Source: Raineyella sp034933565
GTDB taxonomy: Bacteria; Actinomycetota; Actinomycetes; Propionibacteriales; Propionibacteriaceae
DNA: 64,000 nucleotides
Assembly (NCBI RefSeq): GCF_034933565.1
Contig: NZ_JAYFNG010000023.1
Location: forward strand, 22,715-86,714
Reading direction: 5' to 3'
Shown here: positions 8,474 through 19,334 of the stretch, piece by piece
How the letters are laid out: each line of letters starts with the position of its first letter
Numbering within the stretch: position 1 is the stretch's first letter
The notes under the pieces: model-generated
The model's input: only the letters and a program-made list of their open reading frames with translations
Database searches by the model: none
Told to the model about the DNA's origin: nothing
Program-made: the position numbers and the translations under genes

Positions 8474-8621
8474 ACCTGCGGACACGAATCCCGCAGGGGT
8501 ACTTTCGGCAGCGGTCCGTCCGACGGGACGGCCGCCGTCCGGCGCGCCCTGCCACGGCGGGTAGATCACCGACTCCATCACAGTTTTGGCCCTGCCTCGC
8601 ACCGGGGTCAGTGGGGTGCTC

Positions 8622-8627
8622 TATGGT
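8622..8627 (+). promoter_or_regulatory. -10 of leaderless sdhC promoter
   Basis: TATGGT lies 7 nt before the GTG at 8635. This supports a leaderless sdhCAB transcript and explains the absence of a Shine-Dalgarno before that codon. Confidence 0.5.
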
Positions 8628-8634
8628 ATTGGCC

Positions 8635-9369
8635 GTGGCGACAGCAACTCTCACAACCAAGCAGCGAGCAGCGCGCTCCACTGTTGTGTGGAAGGCAGTG
8701 ATGGCAATCACAGGCCTCCTCATGGTGGGCTTCCTGCTCTTTCACATGTACGGCAACCTGAAGCTCTTTGCGGGCCAGGAAGCCTATGACACCTACGCGC
8801 ATCACCTGCGCACCATGCTCGAGCCGATCCTGGCCAACCGTGGCTTCCTCTGGATCGTCCGTGTCGTGATGCTCGCCGGAGTCGTGCTGCACATCGTGTC
8901 CGCGATCGTGGTGACCCGGAAGTCCTGGGCCGCCGTCGGCGGCATCGGCAAGCGTTACGAGTCGGGCAAGAACAGCAGCGGCATGCAGCGCACGTACGCG
9001 TCGCGCACGATGCGCTGGGGCGGCGTCATCATCTTCCTCTTCGTCGTGGCGCACATCCTGCACTTCACTGCGACGAAGCTGCGGACCGAGGCCATCATGC
9101 AGTCCTCCCCGTACGCTCGCGTCGTGGCCGGCTTCGAGCAGTGGTGGGTCTGGCTGTTCTACGTGATCGCCCTGACCGCCGTGCTGCTGCACCTGCGGCA
9201 CGGGATCTGGAGCGCCTTCACCACCATCGGCCTGCACGTCGGCCCGTCGGCCCGTTACAACCTCAACGCGCTGGCCTGGATCGTTGCGGGTGTGCTGTGG
9301 GTCGGCTTCCTGGCCCCGGTCACGTGGATCCTGATCACCCAGCCGGCGATCCCGACCATGGGCGCCTGA
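8635..9369 (+). CDS. sdhC: succinate dehydrogenase cytochrome b subunit
   Basis: A 244-residue membrane anchor with five hydrophobic helices (about residues 22-42, 70-95, 125-150, 170-190, 210-235) and His residues for two b-type hemes (for example FHMYGN, VVLHIVS, VVAHILHF, HLRHGIWS). It is the single-subunit, di-heme SdhC related to Bacteroides and Wolinella enzymes, so no sdhD is expected. GTG 8635 is chosen because TATGGT is 7 nt upstream and the protein starts MATATLTTKQ; GTG 8611 and ATG 8623 are in-frame alternatives. It passes electrons from SdhAB to quinone. Confidence 0.93.
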   Translation: MATATLTTKQRAARSTVVWKAVMAITGLLMVGFLLFHMYGNLKLFAGQEAYDTYAHHLRTMLEPILANRGFLWIVRVVMLAGVVLHIVSAIVVTRKSWAAVGGIGKRYESGKNSSGMQRTYASRTMRWGGVIIFLFVVAHILHFTATKLRTEAIMQSSPYARVVAGFEQWWVWLFYVIALTAVLLHLRHGIWSAFTTIGLHVGPSARYNLNALAWIVAGVLWVGFLAPVTWILITQPAIPTMGA

Positions 9370-9382
9370 GGAGGACGACGCT

Positions 9383-11382
<2,000 letters not shown>

Positions 11383-11386
<4 letters not shown>

Positions 11387-12153
11387 ACGTCACGTTGCGC
11401 GTATGGCGCCAGAAGGATGCCCGTAGCAAGGGCAAGATGGTCGACTACAAGCTGCAGGACATCGACGAGCACATGTCGTTCCTGGAGATGCTCGATGTCC
11501 TCAACGAGCAGCTCACGGAGAACGGCGAGGAGCCGGTGGCCTTCGACTCCGACTGCCGCGAGGGCATCTGCGGCATGTGTGGTGTCGTGATCAACGGCAT
11601 CCCGCACGGGCGTGGTCAGACCACCTACCAGACCACCACCTGCCAGCTCCACATGCGGGAGTTCAAGGACGGCGACGTCATCGACGTCGAGCCGTGGCGG
11701 GCCACGGCCTTCCCGGTGATCAAGGACCTGGTCGTCGACCGCACCGCGTTCGACCGCATCATCCAGGCCGGGGGCTACATCTCCGCCCCGACCGGCACCG
11801 CTCCGGAGGCCCACTCCACCCCGGTGCCGAAGGCCGATGCCGACCGTGCGTTCGACGCGGCCACCTGCATCGGCTGCGGTGCCTGTGTCGCCGCCTGCCC
11901 CAACGGCTCGGCGATGCTGTTCACCGCGGCCAAGATCACCCATCTGGGCTCCCTCCCGCAGGGTCAGCCGGAGCGTCGCTCCCGCGCGCTCGGGATGGTC
12001 GCCCAGCAGGACGCGGAGGGCTTCGGCAACTGCACCAACATCGGTGAGTGCAGCGCCGTCTGCCCGAAGGGCATCCCGCTGCAGTTCATCTCCCGTCTCA
12101 ACCGCGACCTCTGGGGCGCGCTGTCGACGGTGGACGGCAAGCACCTGGGCTGA
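11383..12153 (+). CDS. sdhB: succinate dehydrogenase iron-sulfur subunit
   Basis: A 256-residue iron-sulfur protein. The N-terminal ferredoxin domain shows CREGICGMCG plus TTCQLH for the [2Fe-2S] cluster; the C-terminal domain shows CIGCGACVAACPN and CTNIGECSAVCPKGI for the [4Fe-4S] and [3Fe-4S] clusters. It links the SdhA flavin to the SdhC hemes. GTG 11383 overlaps the sdhA stop (GTGA), so the two are translationally coupled. Confidence 0.97.
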
Positions 12154-12213
12154 CCCCGGTCCGCCTGACACCGGCCCTCGTCCCGCAGCCGCGGGGCGAG
12201 GGCCGGTGGCGTC

Positions 12214-12219
12214 TAGGGT
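12214..12219 (+). promoter_or_regulatory. -10 of leaderless promoter, nitrilase-family gene
   Basis: TAGGGT stands 6 nt before ATG 12226 and no Shine-Dalgarno is present, matching the leaderless arrangement seen at many genes here. Confidence 0.55.
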
Positions 12220-12225
12220 GGGCAC

Positions 12226-13101
12226 ATGCGGATCGCTCTCGCCCAGGTGTCCTCCGGCCTGGACCCCGCGGCCAACCTCACCCTGGTGGGCGAGTGGACG
12301 GCCCGCGCCGCGGTCGCCGGTGCCGACCTGGTGGTGTTCCCCGAGGCGACGATGAAGGCCTTCGGGCATTCCCTCAGGGGAGTGGCCGAGGAGCTCGACG
12401 GCCCGTGGGCCCGGCAGGTGGCGGCGTATGCGGATCGCGCGGACATCGTCGTGATGGCGGGCATGTTCACCCCCGGTGAACCTGAGCCGAGCGGACCCGA
12501 AGGGCCGAGCCGCAACGCGGGCCGGGCGCGGGTCCGCAACACACTGCTGGTCACCGGCCGGGGCATCCACGACGGCTACGACAAGGTGCACCTGTTCGAC
12601 GCCTTCGGCTTCCGGGAGTCCCGGACGGTCGCCCCCGGCGAGGCGCCCTGCCTGGTCAGCGTCCCGTCCCGGGACGGTGGGGGAGCCCTGGTCGGGCTGT
12701 CGATCTGCTACGACGTCCGGTTCCCCGCCCTCTACACCGCCCTCGCCGCCGCCGGGGCGACGGTGCACGTGGTGCCGGCCTCCTGGCAGGACGGTCCCGG
12801 CAAGCTGGAGCAGTGGCGGCTTGCCTGCCGTGCCCGGGCCCTCGACACCACGAGCTGGGTGCTCGCCTGCGGCCAGGCGGTGCCGGCCGGTGCGACGCCG
12901 GGGGTCTCCACCGGCGCCCCGACCGGGGTCGGCCATTCGATGGTCGTCGATCCCAGCGGGGAGGTCATCGCCGAGCTCGGCGCCACCGCCGACCTGCTGG
13001 TCGTCGAGATCGATCCCGACCGGGCGCTGCGCGCCCGTACCGAGCTGCCGGTCCTCGCCAATCGGGTCATCGACCTGCCCCGGGTGCGCCGCCTCGCCTG
13101 A
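12226..13101 (+). CDS. carbon-nitrogen hydrolase (nitrilase superfamily)
   Basis: A 291-residue cytoplasmic hydrolase with the nitrilase catalytic triad: Glu in VVFPEATM (about residue 41), Lys in YDKVHLFD (about 122) and Cys in SICYDVRFP (about 165). The family cleaves amide C-N bonds; omega-amidase, deaminated-glutathione amidase (Nit1-like) and carbamoylase are all possible and the sequence alone does not decide. It is transcribed from its own putative leaderless promoter after sdhB. An insert around residues 84-102 is Pro/Gly/Ser-rich. Confidence 0.88.
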   Translation: MRIALAQVSSGLDPAANLTLVGEWTARAAVAGADLVVFPEATMKAFGHSLRGVAEELDGPWARQVAAYADRADIVVMAGMFTPGEPEPSGPEGPSRNAGRARVRNTLLVTGRGIHDGYDKVHLFDAFGFRESRTVAPGEAPCLVSVPSRDGGGALVGLSICYDVRFPALYTALAAAGATVHVVPASWQDGPGKLEQWRLACRARALDTTSWVLACGQAVPAGATPGVSTGAPTGVGHSMVVDPSGEVIAELGATADLLVVEIDPDRALRARTELPVLANRVIDLPRVRRLA

Positions 13102-13289
13102 GACCTGCTGCGGCTGTCGTAGGACGAGCGGTCGGCCGGGTGCGTGGAGGGCCTGCTGTGAGTGGTTGGTCGGGTGCGAGTCGTTGGCCTGCGGCGAATG
13201 GTTGAGTCCTGGTTGATCGGGTGTGAGTGGCCCAGGGCCCGGTGAGCGACCGGCCCGGCGCCGGTGGCTCGTCCGGTGTGGGCCGGGAT

Positions 13290-13319
13290 TTGAGGGCTCT
13301 CACCGGTCTGTGGCAGAAT
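13290..13319 (+). promoter_or_regulatory. promoter for rplS
   Basis: TTGAGG (13290-13295) and CAGAAT (13314-13319) are separated by 18 nt. This is the best sigma-70-type match upstream of rplS and would start a transcript near 13326. Confidence 0.45.
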
Positions 13320-13350
13320 GCTCAGCTGTTGCCCGTACGTTCATGACTCC

Positions 13351-13417
13351 TGCCACAGGGGGATCGCTCGTGACGTGGGGGTCGTCATCCATCCTGACTG
13401 CAAGGTGGCCTGTGGCA
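13351..13417 (+). promoter_or_regulatory. candidate structured leader of rplS
   Basis: TGCCACAGG (13351-13359) can pair perfectly with CCTGTGGCA (13409-13417). Inside this 9-bp helix, TGACG (13371-13375) pairs with CGTCA (13383-13387). The structure ends 17 nt before the rplS ATG, where a ribosomal-protein binding leader could act. This is inferred from pairing only. Confidence 0.4.
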
Positions 13418-13434
13418 CCGGCGAGGACAACACC

Positions 13435-13785
13435 ATGAGCAAGCTGATTGCTGCGGTCGACGCCGCATCCCTCCGTGACGACATCCCGGACTTCCGTCCC
13501 GGCGACTCCGTCAAGGTCCACGTCAAGGTCGTCGAGGGCAACCGTTCCCGCGTCCAGGTCTTCGCCGGCGTCGTGATCGCCCGCGCCGGTGGCGGTCTCC
13601 AGGAGACCTTCACCGCCCGCAAGGTGAGCTTCGGGGTGGGCGTGGAGCGTACGTTCCCCGTGCACAGCCCGATCATCGAGAAGATCGAGGTCGACCGTCG
13701 CGGCGATGTCCGTCGCGCCAAGCTGTACTACCTGCGCGATCGTCGCGGCAAGGCCGCCAAGATCAAGGAGAAGCGCACCAACTGA
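13435..13785 (+). CDS. rplS: 50S ribosomal protein L19
   Basis: A 116-residue L19 with DDIPDFRPGDSVKVHVKVVEGNR at the start (shown here in part: FRPGDSVKVHVK), VQVFAGVVIAR, TFPVHSPIIEKIEV and AKLYYLRDRRGKAA. It sits at the 30S-50S interface. ATG 13435 gives the family N-terminus; the frame stays open upstream but that part is leader. It leads the rplS-lepB-rnhB-DUF2469 group. Confidence 0.97.
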   Translation: MSKLIAAVDAASLRDDIPDFRPGDSVKVHVKVVEGNRSRVQVFAGVVIARAGGGLQETFTARKVSFGVGVERTFPVHSPIIEKIEVDRRGDVRRAKLYYLRDRRGKAAKIKEKRTN

Positions 13786-13867
13786 CGCGTTGCTTCGGCA
13801 GATTCCGATCCCGGGCGTACGATCGCGATGACCTCTCGTCTGCGCCCGGGAAAGGAAACCGACCACC

Positions 13868-14635
13868 GTGGACACATCCCGGGAATTTCCCCCCACCACG
13901 GGGCAACGGATCTGGCGGGCCGTCAAGGAGGCCTTCATCATCCTTGTGGGCGCCGTGGTGGTCTCCTCGGTGCTCCAGCACTTCGTGGGACAGATGTTCA
14001 TCATCCCGTCGGGATCGATGGAGAACACCCTGGAGGTCGGTGACCGGGTCGTCGCCCAGAAGATCTCCCACGTCGAGCGGGGCGACATCGTCGTCTTCCG
14101 TGATTCGGGCGGATGGCTCGGCCCCAACCCGATGGTCAAGCGTGGCCCGGTGGGCCAGGCCCTCGAGTTCGTCGGTGTCCTGCCCGACACCTCCCAGAAC
14201 TACCTGATCAAGCGTGTCGTCGGCATGCCGGGCGACACCGTCGCCTGCTGCGACGCCGTCGGACACCTCACCGTCAACGGCCGGTCCGTGGACGAGAAGG
14301 CCTATCTGTACCGCTCGGAGTCCGGCGAGCAGGTCGCCGCCTCCGACATCCGGTTCACGGTCGTCGTTCCCGCCGGGCGGATCTTCGTGATGGGCGACCA
14401 CCGCAACGCCAGCGCCGATTCGCGCTGTCACCTTGCCGACGTGGTGCCCGGTGAGCCGCAGGGTGCGGATGCCTTCGTGCCCCTGACCGATGTGGCAGGG
14501 GTGGGGTGGGCCATCTTCGCCCCGTTCAATCGCACCACCCTCCTCCAGAAGTCCGCGGGACTCGCCGCGGTCCCGCCCGCCACCACGGCTGCGCCGCAGC
14601 AGGCGACGATCGAACCGGCGGGCGTCAGCTGCTGA
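13868..14635 (+). CDS. lepB: signal peptidase I
   Basis: Type I signal peptidase of 255 residues that releases secreted proteins from the membrane. One N-terminal membrane helix (about residues 20-42) is followed by the catalytic Ser in FIIPSGSMENTL (about 56) and the general-base Lys in YLIKRVVGMPGD (about 116), then box E MGDHRNASADSR. The chain ends in a Pro/Ala/Thr-rich tail without a second obvious helix. The GTG at 13868 is the first start in this frame. It overlaps rnhB by one base (TGATG). Confidence 0.95.
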   Translation: MDTSREFPPTTGQRIWRAVKEAFIILVGAVVVSSVLQHFVGQMFIIPSGSMENTLEVGDRVVAQKISHVERGDIVVFRDSGGWLGPNPMVKRGPVGQALEFVGVLPDTSQNYLIKRVVGMPGDTVACCDAVGHLTVNGRSVDEKAYLYRSESGEQVAASDIRFTVVVPAGRIFVMGDHRNASADSRCHLADVVPGEPQGADAFVPLTDVAGVGWAIFAPFNRTTLLQKSAGLAAVPPATTAAPQQATIEPAGVSC

Positions 14636-15285
14636 TGAGCCCCACCGCGCCCTCGGCCACCCCGGACCTCTATGCGTACGAACGCGCCCTCGTCGCGCGG
14701 GGACTCGGCCCGGTCGCCGGGGCGGACGAGGCCGGACGCGGCGCCTGCGCCGGCCCGCTGGTGGCCGCAGCCGTCGTCCTCGACGACGCGCCCGGAGCGG
14801 AGATCCCCGGGCTGCGCGATTCCAAGCTGATGACGCCGCACCAGCGGGACGTGGCGTACGACCTGATCGTGGAGCGCGCACTCGCCTGGGCGGTCGTGGA
14901 GATCCCCTCGACCGAGTGTGACCGTCGGGGGATCCAGCCGTCGAACCTCGAAGCGTTGCGGCGGGCCCTGCTCCGCCTGGACGTGCCGGCGCACTATTGC
15001 CTCACCGACGGGTTCGCGGTCGACGGCCTGGGCGTCCCCGGGCTGGCGCTGTGGAAGGGCGATCGGGTGGCAGCCTGTGTCGCCGCCGCCTCGGTGCTGG
15101 CGAAGGTGAGCCGGGACCGCGTCATGGTGGCGATGGACGAGGACTACCCGGGCTACGGCTTCGCCCAGCACAAGGGCTACTCGACCCGCGCTCACCAGGA
15201 GGCGCTCGAGGAGCTGGGGCCCTGCCCTCAGCACCGGATGCGCTATGACAACGTGATCCGCGCGGCTAGGCTGGCTGCGAGATGA
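14635..15285 (+). CDS. rnhB: ribonuclease HII
   Basis: A 216-residue RNase HII that removes RNA from RNA-DNA hybrids, including single ribonucleotides. Catalytic residues are in GADEAGRGACAGPLVAAAVV (Asp-Glu), LRDSKLM and the later VAMDEDYPGYGF region. ATG 14635 overlaps the lepB stop; extending the frame further upstream would run inside lepB, so it is rejected. It overlaps the next gene by 4 nt. Confidence 0.95.
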   Translation: MSPTAPSATPDLYAYERALVARGLGPVAGADEAGRGACAGPLVAAAVVLDDAPGAEIPGLRDSKLMTPHQRDVAYDLIVERALAWAVVEIPSTECDRRGIQPSNLEALRRALLRLDVPAHYCLTDGFAVDGLGVPGLALWKGDRVAACVAAASVLAKVSRDRVMVAMDEDYPGYGFAQHKGYSTRAHQEALEELGPCPQHRMRYDNVIRAARLAAR

Positions 15286-15590
15286 GCACCGAGGACCTGG
15301 AACAGTACGAGAGCGACCTCGAACTGCAGTTGTACAAGGAGTACAAGGCAGTCGTCGAGATCTTCACCTATGCCGTGGAGACGGAGCGCCGGTTCTATCT
15401 GTGCAACGCCGTGGACCTCAAGGTGCGCACCGAGGGCGGCGATGTCTATTACGAGGTCTCGATGGCCGACGCGTGGGTGTGGGACATGTATCGGCCTGCC
15501 CGGTTCGTCAAGAGCGCCAAGGTACTGACGTTCCGGGACGTGTCGATCGAGGAGATCGACCACTCCGACCTCAGTGTGCCGCGTCCCTGA
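15282..15590 (+). CDS. DUF2469 family protein
   Basis: A 102-residue acidic protein, highly conserved across actinobacteria and nearly always next to rnhB (Rv2901c-type). The pattern YESDLELQLYKEYKAVV and MADAWVWDMYRPARFV is typical. Function is unknown. ATG 15282 overlaps the rnhB stop (ATGA), so it is translationally coupled to it; a TAGGCT at 15267-15272 lies in the end of rnhB and could also be a promoter. Confidence 0.92.
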   Translation: MSTEDLEQYESDLELQLYKEYKAVVEIFTYAVETERRFYLCNAVDLKVRTEGGDVYYEVSMADAWVWDMYRPARFVKSAKVLTFRDVSIEEIDHSDLSVPRP

Positions 15591-15692
15591 GCCGGGTCGC
15601 GCTCCGGTGGCCCGCCCCGCAGCTCGCCAGTGCGTGCCGGTGAGCCCGGGTCCGCGTGAGGATGCCCGGACCGGTGCCCGTTGTGGCCGGTC

Positions 15693-15733
15693 CTGTCCAC
15701 AGCCGGATCCGTCCTTCGCCCGGCTGTCCACAG
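15693..15733 (+). promoter_or_regulatory. pair of DnaA-box-like sites
   Basis: CTGTCCACAG occurs at 15693-15702 and again at 15724-15733 in the same orientation, 31 bp apart. Each matches 8 of 9 bases of the actinobacterial DnaA box TTGTCCACA. They lie in the 205-nt spacer between the DUF2469 gene and yraN; binding is not established. Confidence 0.35.
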
Positions 15734-15795
15734 CAGCCGACGGATCGGTCTCCCGGCGCTGACCGCGCACCACCCTCCCTTCGGAGGTGGTCGGC

Positions 15796-16179
15796 ATGGA
15801 TCAGCAACGTACGCAGCAGCGCCGCGCCCTGGCCGTCGCCGGGGAGGACCTGGCGGTGGAGGCCCTGGAGGACGCCGGGTTGGTCGTCCTGGCACGGAAC
15901 TGGCGGTGCCGGGCAGGTGAGGTCGATGTGTTCGCCGTCGAGGCGTCCCCGCAGGGTCCGGTGCTCGTCGTGTGCGAGGTGAAGACGCGGGTCGGCTACG
16001 ACTTCGGCGACCCGCTGGAGGCGATCACCCCGCTCAAGGTGTCCCGGATGCGGGCGGTCACCCGCGCCTTCCTCGCCGAGCAGCACCACGGGTACGTCCG
16101 GGTGCGGTTCGACGCGATCGGCATCGTGATCACTGGCGACAGGCCGGTCCGGATCACCCATGTGGCGGGTGTCGCATGA
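15796..16179 (+). CDS. yraN: YraN family (UPF0102) nuclease-fold protein
   Basis: A 127-residue member of the YraN/UPF0102 family with a Holliday-junction-resolvase-like fold: GEDLAVEALEDAG, ARNWRCRAGEVDVFAV and VVCEVKTRVGYDFGDPLEA carry the conserved E...D...ExK pattern of the restriction-endonuclease-like core. Biological role is unclear. GGAGG at 15783-15787 stands 8 nt before ATG 15796, so the overlapping GTG at 15787 is not the start. It overlaps the next gene by 4 nt. Confidence 0.92.
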   Translation: MDQQRTQQRRALAVAGEDLAVEALEDAGLVVLARNWRCRAGEVDVFAVEASPQGPVLVVCEVKTRVGYDFGDPLEAITPLKVSRMRAVTRAFLAEQHHGYVRVRFDAIGIVITGDRPVRITHVAGVA

Positions 16180-17867
16180 CCTCCCGCCGTGGGGCGGAGG
16201 CGTCGGCCACGGCCCTGCCGGTGCGCACCGACGTCAGCCTGCCACCCGGCCGGGCGCCGGCGCGTCCCCGCACCGCGACAGCACGGTCGATCGCGTTGGT
16301 CGGCATGGACGGCCAGGAGATCGAGGTGGAGGCGATGATCGCCCCCGGACTGCCGCGGACCGTCCTGGTCGGGCTCCCGGATGCGGCGGTGTACGAGGCG
16401 AGGGACCGCTGCCGGGCGGCAGTGGCGGCGACCGGGCTGGAATGGCCGCGCACCGCACTGACGATCAATCTGACCCCCGCAAGCCTTCCCAAGGCGGGCT
16501 CGCAGTACGACATCGCCATCGCGGCGGCCGTGCTGGCGGCCGGTGGGGTGGTGCCCGAGGACGCCGTCCGACGGGTCATCCTGCTGGGTGAGCTGGGGCT
16601 GGAGGGCAGGGTCCGACGGGTCCGCGGTGTCCTGCCGGCGGTGCTGGCCGCGAAGGCACGGGGCTACCGTTCGGTCGTCGTCCCTGCGGGGCAGCGCACC
16701 GAGGCTGCTCTGGTCGAGGGCATGCAGGTGCACACCGTGGCGAGTCTGGGCGAGCTGGTGTCGTTCCTCCGGGGGGAAGCCCCCACGCTCCACCGCGCGG
16801 TGCCGGAGAGCGGCGGGGCCGACGATCCGGACGCCCACGGGCCCGAGGATCCGACGACGGGGCCGGCCGGTGTCGGTGAGGATGCCCTGCCGGACTTCGC
16901 CGATGTCGTCGGCCAGGGGCAGGCGCGGTTGGCGGCGGAGGTCGCCGCCGCAGGCCGGCACCATCTGATGCTCAGCGGACCGCCGGGGGTCGGCAAGACC
17001 CTCATCGCGTCCCGCCTGCCGGGGATCCTGCCGGAGCTCTCGGTCACCGAGGCACTGGAGGTGGCCGCCCTGGCATCGCTGATCGGTGAGCCGGTGGGCG
17101 GGTTGCGACGCAGACCCCCGCTGTCGGCTCCGCACCATGCCTGCAGCGTCGCGGCCATGGTCGGTGGAGGTGCCAAGCTCGCCCGCCCGGGCGCGGTGTC
17201 ACGGGCGCACGGCGGGATCCTGTTCCTGGACGAGGCCGCCGAATTCGGGCCCGTGGTGCTGGATGCGTTGCGGACACCGCTGGAGGCCGGCGAGGTCACC
17301 TTGTCCCGGGCACATGGCGAGGTGCGCTATCCGGCACGCTTTCAGCTCGTGATGGCGACGAACCCGTGCCCGTGCGGGTACTTCGGGGTGTCGGGGAAGG
17401 ACTGCACGTGTCCGCCCAGCGTCGTCCATCGCTATCGCGGCAGGATCTCCGGCCCGCTGCGTGACCGGGTCGACATCACGGTGATGATGAAGCCTCCGCC
17501 GTCCGCGTACCTCGCTCTGGGGGCCCGGCTCCCGACGCCCGAGTCCTCGGCGATGATCGCCGCTCGGGTCGCCCTTGCCCGCGACCGGCAGCAGCGACGG
17601 CTGGCCGGGACCGGATGGACCACCAACGGGGCGGTCCCAGGGTCCTATCTGCGCAACCATCTGCCGCTGCCGCAGACCACCCATCTGCTCGACACGGAGA
17701 TCCTGCAGGGCAGGCTGAGCAATCGCGGCGTCGAGCGGACCCTGCGGCTCGCCTGGACGGTGGCGGACCTGGAGGGGCACGACGTTCCGACCGCGGCGGA
17801 CCTGGGCCTGGCACTGGCCCTTCGCCGCGGCGAGACCCACCTGCTGCCCGGAGGAGGGCGATCATGA
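16176..17867 (+). CDS. YifB family Mg-chelatase-like AAA ATPase
   Basis: A 563-residue ComM/YifB-type protein. The N-terminal Lon-like domain (VEAMIAPGLPRTVLVGLPD, LTPASLPKAGSQYDIAIA) covers about residues 35-200, followed by the ATPase domain with Walker A SGPPGVGKT, Walker B GGILFLDEAAEF, a Cys-rich PCPCGYFGVSGKDCTCPP insert and the C-terminal Mg-chelatase domain. ComM promotes branch migration during integration of DNA in natural transformation; the adjacent dprA supports a role in DNA uptake or recombination. Overlaps at both ends show coupling. Confidence 0.94.
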   Translation: MTSRRGAEASATALPVRTDVSLPPGRAPARPRTATARSIALVGMDGQEIEVEAMIAPGLPRTVLVGLPDAAVYEARDRCRAAVAATGLEWPRTALTINLTPASLPKAGSQYDIAIAAAVLAAGGVVPEDAVRRVILLGELGLEGRVRRVRGVLPAVLAAKARGYRSVVVPAGQRTEAALVEGMQVHTVASLGELVSFLRGEAPTLHRAVPESGGADDPDAHGPEDPTTGPAGVGEDALPDFADVVGQGQARLAAEVAAAGRHHLMLSGPPGVGKTLIASRLPGILPELSVTEALEVAALASLIGEPVGGLRRRPPLSAPHHACSVAAMVGGGAKLARPGAVSRAHGGILFLDEAAEFGPVVLDALRTPLEAGEVTLSRAHGEVRYPARFQLVMATNPCPCGYFGVSGKDCTCPPSVVHRYRGRISGPLRDRVDITVMMKPPPSAYLALGARLPTPESSAMIAARVALARDRQQRRLAGTGWTTNGAVPGSYLRNHLPLPQTTHLLDTEILQGRLSNRGVERTLRLAWTVADLEGHDVPTAADLGLALALRRGETHLLPGGGRS

Positions 17868-19033
17868 GCACACCACCGGATCTGAGGTGGACGGCCGAAC
17901 GCAGGGCCCGACTCGCCTTGGCGCATGTTGTCGAGCCGGGGGACCCGGGCATGTGGCGCACCGTCGCAACCCTCGGGGCCCAGGCCGCCTGGGCGGAGCT
18001 CAGGGCGCCCGGTTCGCGCAGCCGGTGGGCACGCCGGGCGGTGGTCTTCGACACCGACGCCGCGATCCTGCGCACCGAACGGACCGGGGCACGTTTCGTC
18101 ATCCCGGGCGACCCGGAGTGGCCCGAACAGCTGGGTGTGCTCGCCGCCTGCGAACCGGTCCAGGAGCGGATGGGCGTTCCGGTGGGCCTGTGGGTCCGAG
18201 GCTCGGGCGACCTGGCGGAGCTCGCCCGGGCCTCGGTTGCGATCGTGGGTGCGCGGGCGTCGACATCGTACGGCGAGCACGTGGCACTGGAGCTGTCCCA
18301 TGAGCTCGTCGAGGCCGGAATGCCGGTCATCTCAGGGGCGGCGTACGGGATCGACGCGGCGGCCCACCGCGGGGCCCTCGCGACGCGTGACGGCGCCGGC
18401 GACGCGGTCACCGCAGCAGTGCTGGCGTGCGGCATCGACCAGGTCTACCCGGCGGCGCATGCGGGGCTCTACGAGGCGGTCACCGGGCGCGGGATCCTGG
18501 TGACCGAGCTGGCCCCGGGCGAGCATCCGACGCGACTGCGCTTCCTGAGTCGCAACAGGCTGATCGCGGCGCTGTCGCGCGGCACCGTCATCGTCGAGGC
18601 CGCCTACCGTTCCGGGGCCCGTAACACCGTCACCTGGGCGTCGGCCTGTGGGCGCCCGGTGATGGCCGTTCCCGGCCCGGTGACCTCGACACTGTCCACG
18701 ACTCCCAACCGACTCCTCCGCGACCACGAGGCGGAGCTGGTGTCGAGCCACGAGGACATCCTCGCGATCCTGTCCCCGGTGGGCCAGGACACCCTGATCG
18801 GGCACCAGGAGCCGCCGACGCCGGTGGACCTGCTGGGGGAGGCGGAGACGATCGTGTTGGAGGCGCTGCCCGGGCGTGGGACGACAGGGGTGGACGAGCT
18901 GTCAGTCAGAGCTGCCCTACCGGTCCGGCAGTGCCTGGTCGAGCTCGAATCGTTGGCCGCCAAGGGACTGGCCAGGGAGCAGGAACCTGGCCTCTGGCAG
19001 CTGACCCGCCGCCACCTGGGTCGGCGGGCATGA
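17864..19033 (+). CDS. dprA: DNA processing protein DprA
   Basis: DprA loads RecA on incoming single-stranded DNA. The 389-residue protein has the Rossmann core VAIVGARASTSYG, VISGAAYGIDAAAHRGAL, ACGIDQVYPAAH, FLSRNRLIAALS and VEAAYRSGARNT, all family motifs, and a C-terminal winged-helix region (TGVDELSVRAALPVRQCL). ATG 17864 overlaps the yifB stop. Whether this organism is naturally competent is not shown; dprA and yifB persist in many bacteria not known to transform. Confidence 0.95.
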   Translation: MSTPPDLRWTAERRARLALAHVVEPGDPGMWRTVATLGAQAAWAELRAPGSRSRWARRAVVFDTDAAILRTERTGARFVIPGDPEWPEQLGVLAACEPVQERMGVPVGLWVRGSGDLAELARASVAIVGARASTSYGEHVALELSHELVEAGMPVISGAAYGIDAAAHRGALATRDGAGDAVTAAVLACGIDQVYPAAHAGLYEAVTGRGILVTELAPGEHPTRLRFLSRNRLIAALSRGTVIVEAAYRSGARNTVTWASACGRPVMAVPGPVTSTLSTTPNRLLRDHEAELVSSHEDILAILSPVGQDTLIGHQEPPTPVDLLGEAETIVLEALPGRGTTGVDELSVRAALPVRQCLVELESLAAKGLAREQEPGLWQLTRRHLGRRA

Positions 19034-19334
19034 GCCTCGGGACGACCGGAAGCCTCGCGGGGAGCAGAGATGCCCCCGTCGCGGGGGCGACAGGGGCATC
19101 GGATGTCCTGCATGCGGTGGACCCGGGCTGCTCCACGGCACCGGGCGTGACCTGCCGCCAGGCGATGGTCAGCTCGGTGGGGGTGCGGAGTCCGGGGCGC
19201 TGGATCGCGAGGCGCCGGTCGGGACGCGGCCGATCGGTGATCGTGGACCGGAGCGACGTTCGGGTCGGGTGGAAGTCGGGTCGGGCGAATCGGGCCCCGG
19301 GGACGCGACGTCCCGGGGAAGACGGGTCAGGACG
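19034..19334 (+). other. spacer between convergent dprA and acetyltransferase gene
   Basis: I see no gene here. It contains one hairpin (19069-19100) and otherwise GC-rich unstructured sequence. Confidence 0.6.
19069..19100 (+). terminator. hairpin downstream of dprA
   Basis: GATGCCCC (19069-19076) pairs with GGGGCATC (19093-19100), and an inner CCCCCG/CGGGGG alternative also forms. No U-run follows, so an intrinsic terminator is plausible but not certain. Confidence 0.45.

Larger units (their letters stand above)
13102..13434 (+). other. nitrilase-rplS spacer with promoter and candidate leader
   Basis: The first part (about 13140-13230) is a degenerate run of GAGTGGTTG-like words with no gene I can support. 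The second part holds a promoter (13290-13319) and then a leader of about 110 nt with pairing potential upstream of rplS. Confidence 0.6.
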
